Part shown: positions 1-9,536 of the stretch, in pieces
How positions within the stretch are numbered: position 1 is the stretch's first letter
Layout: each line of letters opens with the position of its first letter
Source: Desulfobacteraceae bacterium
Lineage (GTDB): Bacteria > Desulfobacterota > Desulfobacteria > Desulfobacterales > SURF-15
Assembly (NCBI GenBank): GCA_003599475.1
Contig: QZKK01000083.1
Coordinates: forward strand, 1-49,526
Direction: 5' to 3'
Length of the DNA: 49,526 nt
Translations under genes and position numbers: made by a program
Notes under the pieces: model-generated
Databases searched by the model: none
Told to the model about the DNA's origin: nothing
What the model saw: only the letters and a program-made list of their open reading frames with translations

Positions 1-1069
1 ACTTCTTTCTGATATATACTAGACAGACCGCTGCGAGGAATAGTGTTAAAATACCCGTATATATGCATAGCTCATTATAGTTGTTGTAAGGTGCAGGTTG
101 AGGTGTAAAAGATAGCGATCGTGCCGGACTACCGAAAAAATCCGGAAATAGAAGCGTGATCAAATATTTTGCCGGGAGCTGTCCTGTTTGTTGGTAAAGC
201 TGTTGGAAGGGAACACCCGGCCGTTGAGAGTCCTGAAGTAACGCCAGATGGCTCATCATGAAATTTGCGGAAACTAAAGCGATTAACAGAAGGGCAACGC
301 CAATGGCTATCCAATTATGCTTGTTTATTGTCATGCGGTTCTGATTTTCCCTTATGTATCCGAAAATTCTATATAAAAAATAACACCCGAGAAAGAGGAC
401 TTGATAAATGATGATATGTGCAAGACCGCTGCAAATAGAAAATCCGATCACAGAGGCGCAGCAGAGACAATGAAACCATGACCTTGTCGTCAGCCAGCAC
501 TCAAAAAAATATAGGATTGCCGGTAGTGAGAATGCTAAAATCTGGATGTGTTCAAATTCAAACCAAACCATGATATACCCGTTAAACATCCAGGAAACTG
601 CTCCAACAAGCGCAGGACAACCTTTAAGACCAAGCTGCCTCAGAAAAAGGAACATGAACAAACCAGCGCCAAACAAATGGATTCCCAACACCAAATCATG
701 GGCAACGGCTAGTGGAAATATAAAAAAGGCAAGAAAGACGATAGGGTTGCTTTGTGTAGTCGAACCACTTGTATAGAGAACACCACAGAAATTTAAATCA
801 TACCAAAAGGGAATTGTTTTTATCGCTATGCTGGTTTTTAAGAAATGGTGAAACGTATAGAAAAAATTGATGGGATCTGTGATCAGTGAATTTTGTGTGC
901 GAATCTTTGATACAGTTCCAGATGACCATGGCAGATATTGAAAAAGTGTATCAAAAGCATAAAATGTCTTCCCATCCAAAACTACGGGATAGAAAAAGAT
1001 AAAGACGAGCATAAACAGAAATGCAATCGGAAGCATTTTTGCGAAGCGTTTTCTATTCGCTTCTCTCAT
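1..1069 (-). CDS. YfhO-like membrane glycosyltransferase family protein (partial, runs off window start)
   Basis: The minus strand from the ATG at 1069 is open to base 1, so the C-terminal part lies outside the window. The protein starts MREANRKRFAKMLPIAFLFM and goes straight into a transmembrane helix. A loop follows with DGKTFYAFDTLFQYLPW and later LYTSGSTTQSNPIVFL, then further hydrophobic helices. The early loop, the 'TQSNP' segment and the run of helices resemble bacterial YfhO-type integral membrane proteins. These are large GT-C-like proteins thought to move sugars from lipid carriers onto wall or surface glycans. It is transcribed divergently from the methyltransferase at 1546. Family membership is by eye and the substrate is unknown. 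The start is a plain ATG with only a weak purine-rich stretch upstream. Confidence 0.6.
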   Translation of the reverse strand, partial: MREANRKRFAKMLPIAFLFMLVFIFFYPVVLDGKTFYAFDTLFQYLPWSSGTVSKIRTQNSLITDPINFFYTFHHFLKTSIAIKTIPFWYDLNFCGVLYTSGSTTQSNPIVFLAFFIFPLAVAHDLVLGIHLFGAGLFMFLFLRQLGLKGCPALVGAVSWMFNGYIMVWFEFEHIQILAFSLPAILYFFECWLTTRSWFHCLCCASVIGFSICSGLAHIIIYQVLFLGCYFLYRIFGYIRENQNRMTINKHNWIAIGVALLLIALVSANFMMSHLALLQDSQRPGVPFQQLYQQTGQLPAKYLITLLFPDFFGSPARSLSFTPQPAPYNNYNELCIYTGILTLFLAAVCLVYIRKK

Positions 1070-1545
1070 ATCGCTCTTGCGGATATATATTTCATCATTG
1101 TATGAAAATCCTACTCTCCCGGTCTATTTCGTTTATAACAATGACTGAACAATCCGTATTCCGCTCAACATCGGTCAACATTATTGATAACCTGATTTTT
1201 TGACTATCAGATTCACACGATTTATGCAACCCATAAACAAGTATAAATACTGTAATTTTCACAAATACCGTTGAACCTACGGGGGCATTTCACAGTTGAA
1301 TTTCCAAATTCTGGACCTAATACGATATGATGCACGGCTACGAGCAGCTTTTTTTCTGATGCAGATATATAAAAGGGTTGTCAATATTAATAAATTTTAA
1401 TACCTTACGTATTTTGGAGTACTCTGGGCAACGATTTGACTTTATGAATCCCGGATTTTGCTGGGGAGGCCGAGGAAAAATAAAGAATTCTCGTTCACAC
1501 ACTAAATTGCATTCTTGAAACCGGAAAAGGAAAAATAAACTAAAA
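1070..1545. other. Divergent intergenic region
   Basis: This AT-rich gap separates the divergent YfhO-like gene and the methyltransferase gene. It should contain both promoters. Only a weak plus-strand candidate was seen (TTGAAT at 1296, 16-base gap, TAATAC at 1318). No RNA gene, repeat or convincing ORF was recognised. Confidence 0.4.
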
Positions 1546-2430
1546 ATGAGGATTTGCATTCGATGCGCTGCTCCACTAAAAGAAAGCGGGTGGGTTTGCT
1601 CCTATTGCGGGTGGGTTCCTGATTTCCAGTATAGTTTCCCTCTCCTAGCGCCGGATCTCTCTAGTGGATCCATAGATTACCCCGCTGATGTGCATGACCT
1701 TTTGGTTCAGTTTGATGCTAGCAATTTCTGGTTTATGCATCGCAACCAAATCATCATGCTATCCCTGGGTAACTTTTTTCCGAAAGCAATAAATTTATTG
1801 GAAATTGGATGCGGTACGGGTTTGGTGCTTTCAGGGATATCCAAACGCTTTCCCGAAATAAGCCTTTTTGGGGCTGAGGCTTATTCAAATGCACTGAAGT
1901 ATTCGAAAAAGCGTGTTAAAAATGCAGAATTCGCCCAAATGAGTGTGTATCGTCTCCCTTTCTTAGAAGAATTCCATGTTGTAGGTGCCTTCGATGTTTT
2001 AGAACATCTGGACGACGATGTAATCGCTTTAAAAGAAATTTTTAAAGCTACAAAAACATGTGGCGGCATTATCCTAACAGTCCCGCAACATCCATGGTTG
2101 TGGACACCTTTGGATAATAAGGCCGGTCATAAGCGCCGATACACTCGCAGAGAATTAAGAAGTAAAGTACAAATGAGCGGGTTCGAAATTCTATCCATAA
2201 CATCTTTTGTCACAATGCTCTTCCCTTTGATGCTTGTTTCTCGTTGGAGAAAATATTTACAAAAATCTGACCAACCGAATGACATCCTGAAAGAATTAAA
2301 TATTCCAAGAAAGTTGAACAGATTGTTCGTACATATTTGCTCATGGGAAGCAATATTGATTCAAAATGGATTTTCATTGCCTTTCGGTGGATCGCTTTTG
2401 TGCGTCGCCAGGAAAAAGTTGACGGTATAG
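1546..2430 (+). CDS. Class I SAM-dependent methyltransferase with N-terminal zinc ribbon
   Basis: This 294-residue protein opens with a four-cysteine zinc ribbon (C4, C7, C18, C21). A class I methyltransferase domain follows. The SAM-binding glycine motif LLEIGCGTGL lies near residues 84-93, an acidic motif around FGAEAY is next, and the post-motif region is FDVLEHLDDD. A hydrophobic stretch (SFVTMLFPLMLVSRW) near residue 225 suggests membrane association. Such proteins are common in polysaccharide clusters, where they methylate sugars or lipid-linked intermediates. The substrate cannot be read from the sequence. The stop is TAG. It heads the surface-glycan cluster and is divergent from the YfhO-like gene. 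Confidence 0.8.
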   Translation: MRICIRCAAPLKESGWVCSYCGWVPDFQYSFPLLAPDLSSGSIDYPADVHDLLVQFDASNFWFMHRNQIIMLSLGNFFPKAINLLEIGCGTGLVLSGISKRFPEISLFGAEAYSNALKYSKKRVKNAEFAQMSVYRLPFLEEFHVVGAFDVLEHLDDDVIALKEIFKATKTCGGIILTVPQHPWLWTPLDNKAGHKRRYTRRELRSKVQMSGFEILSITSFVTMLFPLMLVSRWRKYLQKSDQPNDILKELNIPRKLNRLFVHICSWEAILIQNGFSLPFGGSLLCVARKKLTV

Positions 2431-2874
2431 TTTGATCAAGCATGAATGGTCGGAGGAAAACTCAGGTCCTTTGAGATTGCCTTGGAGAGCACTCGAAACA
2501 CCTCAACCCAAAGCGAGTTGATGCGGTTCTCGTTAATAAAGTTTATCAGAAAGGCATCAAGGTTTCGGAGAGTCAGGCTCTGAGCCCTCGCTCTTACCAA
2601 ATGGCCATAACAACAGAGGGGACCCGGCTGTGTCCGCAAGCTTGCCCTCCCAATTAGCGTCTGGGCCCGACTTCATCTTGTCAGCATTTGCTGATAGAGA
2701 CTGGGCAAATAATCCACCAAAGAGTGTCCTGCCAGATTGCTGACTTAGCCGGAAGCTATTCTGATGTAGGGCTTTCCTCCAGGTCTGCTCTTGTTTCCTC
2801 CCGCTGGCTGTGCTATAAAGCAGATTGCTTGGTATTTATTAACCACCTGAATAATCAACCGGTTATTTGGTAGT
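2431..2874. other. Gene-poor gap in glycan cluster
   Basis: No gene could be supported here. A minus-strand open stretch at 2436-2639 (67 codons) has a protein-like middle (NLDAFLINFINENRINSLW) but an improbable N-terminus and no clear ribosome binding site. It could be the tail of a lost gene. No transposase motif, terminal repeat or RNA was recognised. Confidence 0.35.
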
Positions 2875-3594
2875 GTGATCGAACGAAGTATACACCATAT
2901 TGGAGAAATACGCTTGCGAATTGAATTCCTTCCCTGGGAAACCGATTTATTTAATCAGAAATGCGGTAAACTCGTCGATATTTCGCTGGGAGACCCCTTT
3001 GATACCGAAGACTATGCTTTCTTGTATGTAAAAATCCCATTTGGCAAAGAAGCTGTCGCTACACGCCTATGCCGTCGTAATTTTTTATTCATAGAGACGG
3101 CAGTTATACTAGTTCGCTTCTGCCATAGTATAAGTTTTCGTTTCAACACCGCTGTTCAAATAAGCGAGGCCCATCGCTGTCACAGCGATGCATTGGCCGA
3201 TATAGCCGAAAACGCGTTGACACTGTCGCGCTTCCATAAGGACCCCAAAATTGACCATGCAACAGCCGCCGGGTCAAGGAGGCAATGGGTCATAAACGCA
3301 TATAGCCGACCAGACATGCATGTACTTGCAGCGACATTGGATGACAAGCCTACGGGATTTTTAATCTTAAAGCAGGATGATAAGGAAGCCAAAGTGGACC
3401 TGATCGCCATTTCAAAACCAGCACGCAAACAAGGGATCGGAAGAGCCCTAATGGCTGAAGTGATCAAAATCGTCAAGGGAAAAAGCATTTATGCAACCAC
3501 GCAGATCATCAACCATGCGGCACTACAATTTTATCAAAAAATTGGATTTGTTGTAACAGATGGTTACTACAGCTTCCACTGGCATAAAGATTGA
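2875..3594 (+). CDS. GNAT-family N-acetyltransferase (WecD/sugar-amine acetyltransferase-like)
   Basis: This 239-residue protein begins at GTG. The C-terminal half carries the GNAT acetyl-CoA pyrophosphate-binding motif (RKQGIGRAL, about residues 183-191), preceded by the strand VDLIAI. It is followed by the helix-turn signature NHAALQFYQKIGF typical of the family C-terminus. The N-terminal half (FLPWETDLFNQKCGKL) resembles WecD-type enzymes that acetylate 4-amino-4,6-dideoxy sugar nucleotides. Together with the aminotransferase at 7367 this suggests synthesis of an N-acetylated amino-deoxy sugar, which is an inference from context. The start is uncertain because no good Shine-Dalgarno sequence precedes the GTG. 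Confidence 0.75.
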   Translation: MIERSIHHIGEIRLRIEFLPWETDLFNQKCGKLVDISLGDPFDTEDYAFLYVKIPFGKEAVATRLCRRNFLFIETAVILVRFCHSISFRFNTAVQISEAHRCHSDALADIAENALTLSRFHKDPKIDHATAAGSRRQWVINAYSRPDMHVLAATLDDKPTGFLILKQDDKEAKVDLIAISKPARKQGIGRALMAEVIKIVKGKSIYATTQIINHAALQFYQKIGFVVTDGYYSFHWHKD

Positions 3595-3643
3595 TAGTTC
3601 AAAAAATTAGAGAGAAACTCTTTTGGGGCTTTTGGTATGATGT

Positions 3644-4366
3644 ATGAAAGATGAATCGGTTCTGATTTCGATTGTCATTCCGGTACGCAATGAGGGTGAA
3701 TCTCTGCCACAGCTCATCAAAGAAATTGATGATGTCATCAGTCAGGTTGATTATTGCTTGGAAGTGCTCTTCATAAATGATGCGTCAACTGATAATTCGG
3801 AAAAAATTCTAAGAGAATTTGAGCAAAGATACGTATACGTCCGTACCTTTCATCTGCCCGAACGAAGAGGACAAACCGGTTGTTATCAACTAGCCTTTCA
3901 GGAAGCGAGGGGCAAGTATATTATCCGAATGGACGGAGACCTTCAAGACAACCCACATGATCTCCATCAATTCTTTCCTTTCATAGAACAAGATATGGAT
4001 ATAGTAATGGGGTTGAGAGAGCTACGCAAACACAGAAGGCTGTTGCGATTTGCATCGATTTTGTATGACAGTTTTGTGGTGCTACTCTTTGATTCTCCCT
4101 TGCATACTAACACCAGCAGCTTTATCGCATTCAAAGCCAAGTATTTGAAGGGAATAACATTCAAATACAATGATCACCGCCACCTGCCCATCATAGCAAT
4201 GCAAAGAGGAGCGGAAAGGATCAAGGAAGTCGTGGTCACGAATCGCGAGAGACGATACGGTGTTTCCAAGTATAACGATTACAAAAAAATATTGATAGGT
4301 GTTCCGGAAGTGGTTCGTTTCGTTTTACGGATGAAGCTCGGATATTATGATCCCAATCCCGGCTAG
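3644..4366 (+). CDS. Family 2 glycosyltransferase (ArnC/DPM1-like)
   Basis: This 240-residue GT-A enzyme has the family entry motif SIVIPVRNEGESL (residues 9-21), FINDASTDNS (about 45-54) and the metal/nucleotide site MDGDLQDNPHD (about 96-106). The DGDLQ motif and the downstream RRYGVSKYN loop are typical of polyprenyl-phosphate glycosyltransferases such as ArnC and DPM1, which transfer a sugar from a nucleotide donor to undecaprenyl phosphate. It lacks the two C-terminal membrane helices usual in ArnC, so it is a short form or acts with a membrane partner. The stop TAG at 4366 is followed within 14 bases by the epimerase start, so the two are probably co-translated. Confidence 0.8.
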   Translation: MKDESVLISIVIPVRNEGESLPQLIKEIDDVISQVDYCLEVLFINDASTDNSEKILREFEQRYVYVRTFHLPERRGQTGCYQLAFQEARGKYIIRMDGDLQDNPHDLHQFFPFIEQDMDIVMGLRELRKHRRLLRFASILYDSFVVLLFDSPLHTNTSSFIAFKAKYLKGITFKYNDHRHLPIIAMQRGAERIKEVVVTNRERRYGVSKYNDYKKILIGVPEVVRFVLRMKLGYYDPNPG

Positions 4367-4379
4367 GAGCAGGAGACTA

Positions 4380-5381
4380 ATGAGGTATGCCTTGATAACC
4401 GGTGGACTCGGTTTCATCGGATCTTTTGTCGCGAGAAGACTGATTAAAGAAGACCGCGTCGACAAGGTGATATTGCTTGATCACTACGGCAGATATACGT
4501 CATCGACACGTGAAGGATTTGTAGACTATCGAAGACTCCGTATCAAAGGTATCGAAGATAGTATCATCATTGAAAGAGGAGAACCAAGGTATCACAGTGT
4601 CCTCTATCAACTGATTCATAAATACCATCCGAAATTCATTTTCCATCTTGCGGCACTCCCGCTGGCAAAAATCAAAAATCTCACCACCCAGGAAGGGCTG
4701 GAAGGAAGCGTTGTGTCCACCAGCAATATACTGGAATTGATCGGAATGATGAAGCAAGAAACGGGATATGAACCTGAGCGATTCATTTATGCATCTTCAA
4801 GCATGGTCTATGGCGACTTTATCAAAGAACCGGCTGATGAGTCCCACCCCACCAACCCGAAAGAAATCTATGGGACCATGAAGCTCCTGGGAGAAGAGCT
4901 GACAAGGGGACTTTCCCGATTTTATGGAATAAAAAGTACCATCATTCGGCCGTCTGCTGTGTATGGCCCCACGGATATGAATCGGCGCGTCTCCCAAATA
5001 TTTGTTGAGAAAGCCATGAAGAACGAAACGATCTGTATTCATGGGGAAGAAGAGGCACTCGATTTTACCTATGTGAAAGATATTGCAAAAGGCTTTGTCT
5101 TGGCTTCCGAACACGAGGCAGCCATAGGCGAAACATTCAATATTACTTACGGGAAGGCACGGACCTTGCTTGACTTCGTATTGATTTTGAAACAGTATTT
5201 CACTGAAATCAAATATGAAATAGTCCCACGGGACACATTCAGACCGAAGCGGGGTACCCTGTCGGTTGAGAAGGCGAACAAATTGTTGTCCTATACACCC
5301 GACTATGATTTGGAAAGCGGTATCGCTGAATACATGGCGTTCATTCGGGAACACCACCCTGAGCGATACGCCCAGACATGA
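4380..5381 (+). CDS. NAD-dependent sugar epimerase/dehydratase (extended SDR)
   Basis: This 333-residue extended short-chain dehydrogenase starts MRYALITGGLGFIGS, with the Rossmann glycine motif GGLGFIG near residues 8-14. The active-site triad shows SSSMVYG near residue 140 and Y164-x3-K168 (YGTMK). The substrate loop RPSAVYGP follows. Such enzymes epimerise or dehydrate nucleotide sugars; the exact sugar is not predictable. I chose the ATG at 4380 over the in-frame ATG at 4347 because AGGAGCAGGAG lies just upstream. The later start also begins directly at the Rossmann strand and avoids a 20-base overlap with the GT2 gene. Confidence 0.85.
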   Translation: MRYALITGGLGFIGSFVARRLIKEDRVDKVILLDHYGRYTSSTREGFVDYRRLRIKGIEDSIIIERGEPRYHSVLYQLIHKYHPKFIFHLAALPLAKIKNLTTQEGLEGSVVSTSNILELIGMMKQETGYEPERFIYASSSMVYGDFIKEPADESHPTNPKEIYGTMKLLGEELTRGLSRFYGIKSTIIRPSAVYGPTDMNRRVSQIFVEKAMKNETICIHGEEEALDFTYVKDIAKGFVLASEHEAAIGETFNITYGKARTLLDFVLILKQYFTEIKYEIVPRDTFRPKRGTLSVEKANKLLSYTPDYDLESGIAEYMAFIREHHPERYAQT

Positions 5382-5405
5382 AATTATCATTTCAAGATAC
5401 AGGTT

Positions 5406-7343
5406 ATGTGCGGCATTTGCGGTTTTTTCTATAGAGACGCAGATCGACCCATCTCATCGGCCATTCTTGACCGAATGGTCGATGAGATGGTGCATCGAGG
5501 GCCCGACGGTCGCGGAACATTCAAAGCGAAAGGCGGCGCACTCGGACATCGACGATTGACCATCATCGACTTGGTAGGTGGCCAACAACCGTTCGCTCTG
5601 CCGAACAATCGGGCGGTGCTCGTAACAAATGGAGAGATATATAACTATCGCGAGTTGAAGAAAACGTATCTAAAAGACATCGCCTTCGAAAGCACCTGCG
5701 ATACCGAAGTTCTTCTTCATATAATCCAAAAGAAAGGGACAGACGCCATTCGACTTTTGAACGGCATGTTTGCCTTTGCATATTGGGATATTGAAAACCA
5801 CAGGGTGATCTTCGGTCGCGACCCGGTGGGCCAAAAACCGCTGTTTTATTATTTCGGAACCCAAACCTTCGCCTTCGCCTCCGAATTATCCAGTTTGGCG
5901 CAGCATCCGGAAGTGCCGAAAGAGATCGATGGGGCGGCATTCAAACAGTTTTTGCTTTATGAAGGTTTTCCCCATCCCACTTCTCCGCTTAAAAATGTAT
6001 ACAAAATGTCTCCCGGTCACCATATTGTCCTTGACCTTGCAAATTGGTCGATCCGAGAAGAAAGATACTGGACCAATTTTCCCGAAATGGATAATCCGGC
6101 ACATCTTAATGAATCTGATTATTTTGAAGAGTTTGAACACCTGTTTATTGAGGCCGTTGAACGGCATCTCAGATCCGATGTTGAGGTGGGCATCTATCTG
6201 TCCGGGGGACTCGATTCCCCCTCCATTGTAAAAGCCGTAAACCACCTTCGGGGAAACAGGCCTTTTAAAACATTCACCATTAAACATGAACTTGATAGTT
6301 ACGATGAGGCAACAAGCGCGAAACAGGTTGCCGACTATTTTGGGACCTGCCACCATGAAAGATTGATCGACAACGAAGCGTTTTTAGCGGATGTAGATCC
6401 ACTGCTTTCAAACACCGATGAACCCATTGCGGATCCCGGATACTTAGCACTTTACCAGGTCGCCAAGTTTTCCAGAGAACATGTCAAAGTCATTCTGAGC
6501 GGCAATGGGGGTGATGAATTCTATGCAGGCTATCTCCCTTTCAAGGCGCTTTTTGCATACCAGATAGCAAATAAACTGCTGCCGGAGCCGGTTATTAACC
6601 TCCTATACCGTCTATCAAAGCTGTCCCCGGTTTCTTATAAGTATATGAATCTATACTTCAAGATCCAGCGGTTTTTGCGCGGTGTAGCTTCACCTCCGCC
6701 AGAAGTGCTGATGCAATGGATCGGATCTTTTAACCACACAGAAATAGAATCCGTTACCAGCCGCGAAGTTAAGAACCTCCCCTTTCAGGCGAATTCATCC
6801 CACAGCAGCCGACTCTATGAGCCATTACACCAAAGCAACAGCTTGTTGGAGCGCCCCAGTGTCTTCCTATCTGTGCTTCACACGTTTCAACAGTTTTATT
6901 TACCGGTATGCATTTGTAATCATTCGGACAAAGCAAGTATGCGGGTTTCCCAAGAACTTCGAAGTCCGTTTTTGGATACGGAACTCATGCGTTTTGCGAA
7001 CAAAATGCCGCCTCACCTTAAATTTCAAAACGGTAAAACAAAATATGTGTTGAGAAAATATCACGAGCGTAATTCTCCAGAGGGTATTTCGAAAAAACCC
7101 AAACAAGGATTTACCGTGCCCATCGCATCATTCCTTTCCAACGCACTGAAGTCTTGGGCTAACGACATCCTTGATCCGATTCAAATTAAACGAGACGGTT
7201 TTTTCAATGAGACCGAGGTCAGAAGACTATGGGATAACCATCAGTGCCGAAAAGAAAACAATGCGAAGCAATTATGGACGATAATCGTTTTTCAACATTG
7301 GCTTCATTCGGTTTGGAAAAACTGGACGGCAGTTAAGAACTAA
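5406..7343 (+). CDS. asnB: Asparagine synthase (glutamine-hydrolysing), AsnB type
   Basis: This 645-residue protein begins MCGICGFF, so after Met removal the N-terminal Cys is the class II glutamine amidotransferase nucleophile. The glutaminase half includes HRGPDG and NGEIYNYREL. The synthetase half contains the ATP-pyrophosphatase P-loop SGGLDS (about residues 266-271) and LSGNGGDEFYAGY. Full-length AsnB enzymes convert aspartate to asparagine using glutamine and ATP. In polysaccharide loci, paralogues of this family often amidate sugar acids or peptide-like decorations. Its position between a sugar epimerase and a DegT aminotransferase makes a glycan-modification role at least as likely as housekeeping asparagine synthesis. 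Confidence 0.88.
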   Translation: MCGICGFFYRDADRPISSAILDRMVDEMVHRGPDGRGTFKAKGGALGHRRLTIIDLVGGQQPFALPNNRAVLVTNGEIYNYRELKKTYLKDIAFESTCDTEVLLHIIQKKGTDAIRLLNGMFAFAYWDIENHRVIFGRDPVGQKPLFYYFGTQTFAFASELSSLAQHPEVPKEIDGAAFKQFLLYEGFPHPTSPLKNVYKMSPGHHIVLDLANWSIREERYWTNFPEMDNPAHLNESDYFEEFEHLFIEAVERHLRSDVEVGIYLSGGLDSPSIVKAVNHLRGNRPFKTFTIKHELDSYDEATSAKQVADYFGTCHHERLIDNEAFLADVDPLLSNTDEPIADPGYLALYQVAKFSREHVKVILSGNGGDEFYAGYLPFKALFAYQIANKLLPEPVINLLYRLSKLSPVSYKYMNLYFKIQRFLRGVASPPPEVLMQWIGSFNHTEIESVTSREVKNLPFQANSSHSSRLYEPLHQSNSLLERPSVFLSVLHTFQQFYLPVCICNHSDKASMRVSQELRSPFLDTELMRFANKMPPHLKFQNGKTKYVLRKYHERNSPEGISKKPKQGFTVPIASFLSNALKSWANDILDPIQIKRDGFFNETEVRRLWDNHQCRKENNAKQLWTIIVFQHWLHSVWKNWTAVKN

Positions 7344-7366
7344 ACTTCGTTCCGAAAGACAGATAT

Positions 7367-8488
7367 ATGAAAAAAAGACAAATTCCGCTTTGTAAGCCCG
7401 CCATTGGCCTTGAAGAGATAGCATCAGCAACAGATGTACTGAAAAGTGGCTGGATGGCCCATGGTCCCAAAAACCATGAGTTCGAAACATTATTCAAAGA
7501 TTATATCGGTGCCCGGCATGCCATTACAATGAATTCATGCACTTCTGCACTTCATCTCTCTATCGAAGCCCTGGGTATCAAAGGGGAGGTGATAGTCCCC
7601 TCCTTCACTTTCGTTGCAAGCGTCAACGCAATCCTTCTTGCCGGCGCCGAGCCAGTTTTTGTGGATATTGACAGGCGTACCCGCAATGTATCTCCGGAAA
7701 AAATCCGTGAAGCCATCACGCAAAAAACGGAAGCCATTATGGTTGTCCATTATGCGGGGCTTCCTGCAGACATGCCAAAAATCATCGAATTGGCGGAAAA
7801 CCATCATCTGCGGATCATCGAAGATTCGGCGCAATGCATTGGTGGGAGGTATTTTGGCATTCATCCAGGGGCTTACGACATTGGGTGCTTCTCCTTTTTT
7901 CCCACCAAGAACATTACAACTGGGGAAGGGGGAATGCTGACGGCCCAAGATGACAAAATAGCCTCAAGCATTAGGAGTATATGTGCCCATGGCATTGATT
8001 CCAGCACTCACAGCCGGGAAAAGGATGAAAAACCATGGTTGAGAATCGCATCAAAAATCGGGTACAATTTTAGAATGAGCAATTTGCTCGCCGCTATTGG
8101 TGTTGAACAAATGAAAAAACTGCACCGACTCAACGCAGCGCGACGGAAACTGTCTGAAACGTACATCAGGCGCTTGAGTGGATTGGATTTCATTGAACTG
8201 CCGATTGTCCCCGAGGGGTTTGATCACGCCTGGCAGATGTTTACCGTTCTTGTTCAGCCGTCAGTTCGGGATAAACTTCTCTTCTATTTAAATTCCAAAG
8301 GAGTTGGAGCTTCGGTCCATTTCGATCCCCCCGTGCATGAACAGCCCATCTATCAGAAGCTTAGACAAGGTACCGCGCTTGCGGTCACCAGGGATGTCTC
8401 CAAATCGATTGTTTCACTTCCCATATATCCCGGAATGGGTATGGATGATGTAGATTATATTTGTGATATGATTCAATCGTTTTCATAA
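7367..8488 (+). CDS. DegT/DnrJ/EryC1/StrS-family PLP-dependent sugar aminotransferase
   Basis: This 373-residue fold-type I PLP enzyme has the ArnB/DegT pattern. GWMAHGPKNHEFE lies at the N-terminus and NSCTSALHLS near residue 56 forms the PLP phosphate site. IIEDSAQCIGG gives the PLP-ring aspartate, and FFPTKNITTGEGG carries the Schiff-base lysine near residue 180. These enzymes aminate 3- or 4-keto nucleotide sugars, using glutamate as donor. The product would be a natural substrate for the GNAT protein at 2875. It lies 23 bases downstream of asnB on the same strand and is probably co-transcribed. Confidence 0.88.
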   Translation: MKKRQIPLCKPAIGLEEIASATDVLKSGWMAHGPKNHEFETLFKDYIGARHAITMNSCTSALHLSIEALGIKGEVIVPSFTFVASVNAILLAGAEPVFVDIDRRTRNVSPEKIREAITQKTEAIMVVHYAGLPADMPKIIELAENHHLRIIEDSAQCIGGRYFGIHPGAYDIGCFSFFPTKNITTGEGGMLTAQDDKIASSIRSICAHGIDSSTHSREKDEKPWLRIASKIGYNFRMSNLLAAIGVEQMKKLHRLNAARRKLSETYIRRLSGLDFIELPIVPEGFDHAWQMFTVLVQPSVRDKLLFYLNSKGVGASVHFDPPVHEQPIYQKLRQGTALAVTRDVSKSIVSLPIYPGMGMDDVDYICDMIQSFS

Positions 8489-8524
8489 ACATATAATCTC
8501 CGTCTCGGTTGCGAGGTTTTTCCA

Positions 8525-9517
8525 ATGAAATTAAGATACGCTCCTTCTTTTGTTTGCACTAAATGTGAAGAAAGCTTGTTTGTCAATACCAAATTATCAG
8601 AAGGGAAGGAAATAAAAGAGGGGGAAATGAACTGCCTTAATTGTGGTCAAGTATTTCCCATAAGAGACGGTATTCCGATTTTTATCTCAAAATTGGATGA
8701 CATTAAGAAACATACCGCTAAATCATTTGGATACAAATGGAAAAAATTCGATAAAATCAATGAGTACTATAAGAAGAATTTCTTGGACGAATTGGAACCT
8801 CTCGATTACAGAAATTTTTTCCGAGGAAAATCCATATTGGATGCCGGCACGGGAATTGGTATTCCTTGTTATTGTATAGCTGAGAATGGAGCCAAAGAGG
8901 TTTTCGCTGCAGATATCAGTGATTCAGTAAGGGCAGCATATAACAATAACAGTAGGTTTGACAATGTTACCATAGCTCAAGGAGATATTTATGCGCTGCC
9001 ATTTAAAAAAAATTCTTTTGATGTAGTTGTATGTGTTGCGGTTCTGCAGCATTTACCGGACCCTCAAAAAGCATTTGATATCCTATTGAATTTTGTTAAA
9101 CCGGGAGGAACGCTGATAATATGGGTATATGCCAAAGAAGGAAATTTTTGGGTTCGATATTTTGTGGAACCGTTTCGAAAATTAATATCAAGAAAGCTCC
9201 CTTTAAATGCGGTTCTCACCGCTTCATATGTTTTCACGGGAATTTTTTCAATTGTTTCAAAATGCATATATAAGCCTCTTAACGATCACAATTTGAAGTG
9301 CCTTCCTTTACACGATTATATTATGTATAGAACAAATTTTGATTATGCGACAAATGTTCAAATGATCTTTGATCAGCTCTTGGCACCATTATCCGATTTC
9401 TTTTCCAAAAAAGAAATCGAAGCGTTATTCAATAGACCGGATGTTATGAATGTAGTTATAAGGCATCATAATAGAAATTCCTGGACGGCTATCGGCGATA
9501 AAGTATCCGCGCATTAA
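8525..9517 (+). CDS. SAM-dependent methyltransferase with Trm112-like zinc ribbon
   Basis: This 330-residue protein has an N-terminal zinc-binding module: CTKC at residues 11-14 and a second CLNC near residue 38, followed by GIPIF as in Trm112-like ribbons. The class I methyltransferase core has ILDAGTGIGIPC (about residues 103-114), the acidic strand end FAADIS, and FDVVVCVAVLQHLPDP as post-motif. A C-terminal hydrophobic segment may contact the membrane. The gene is visibly more AT-rich than the regions to its right, as expected for horizontally acquired glycan genes. It closes the plus-strand cluster and its substrate is unknown. Confidence 0.8.
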   Translation: MKLRYAPSFVCTKCEESLFVNTKLSEGKEIKEGEMNCLNCGQVFPIRDGIPIFISKLDDIKKHTAKSFGYKWKKFDKINEYYKKNFLDELEPLDYRNFFRGKSILDAGTGIGIPCYCIAENGAKEVFAADISDSVRAAYNNNSRFDNVTIAQGDIYALPFKKNSFDVVVCVAVLQHLPDPQKAFDILLNFVKPGGTLIIWVYAKEGNFWVRYFVEPFRKLISRKLPLNAVLTASYVFTGIFSIVSKCIYKPLNDHNLKCLPLHDYIMYRTNFDYATNVQMIFDQLLAPLSDFFSKKEIEALFNRPDVMNVVIRHHNRNSWTAIGDKVSAH

Positions 9518-9536
9518 GCTGTGATTGTTTTTCAGA

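Noticed and set aside
546..776. 76-codon plus-strand ORF
   Set aside because: It is antisense to the YfhO-like gene, whose minus-strand frame reads as a continuous membrane protein.
2431..2874. Insertion-sequence remnant
   Set aside because: No terminal inverted repeats or transposase motif could be found.
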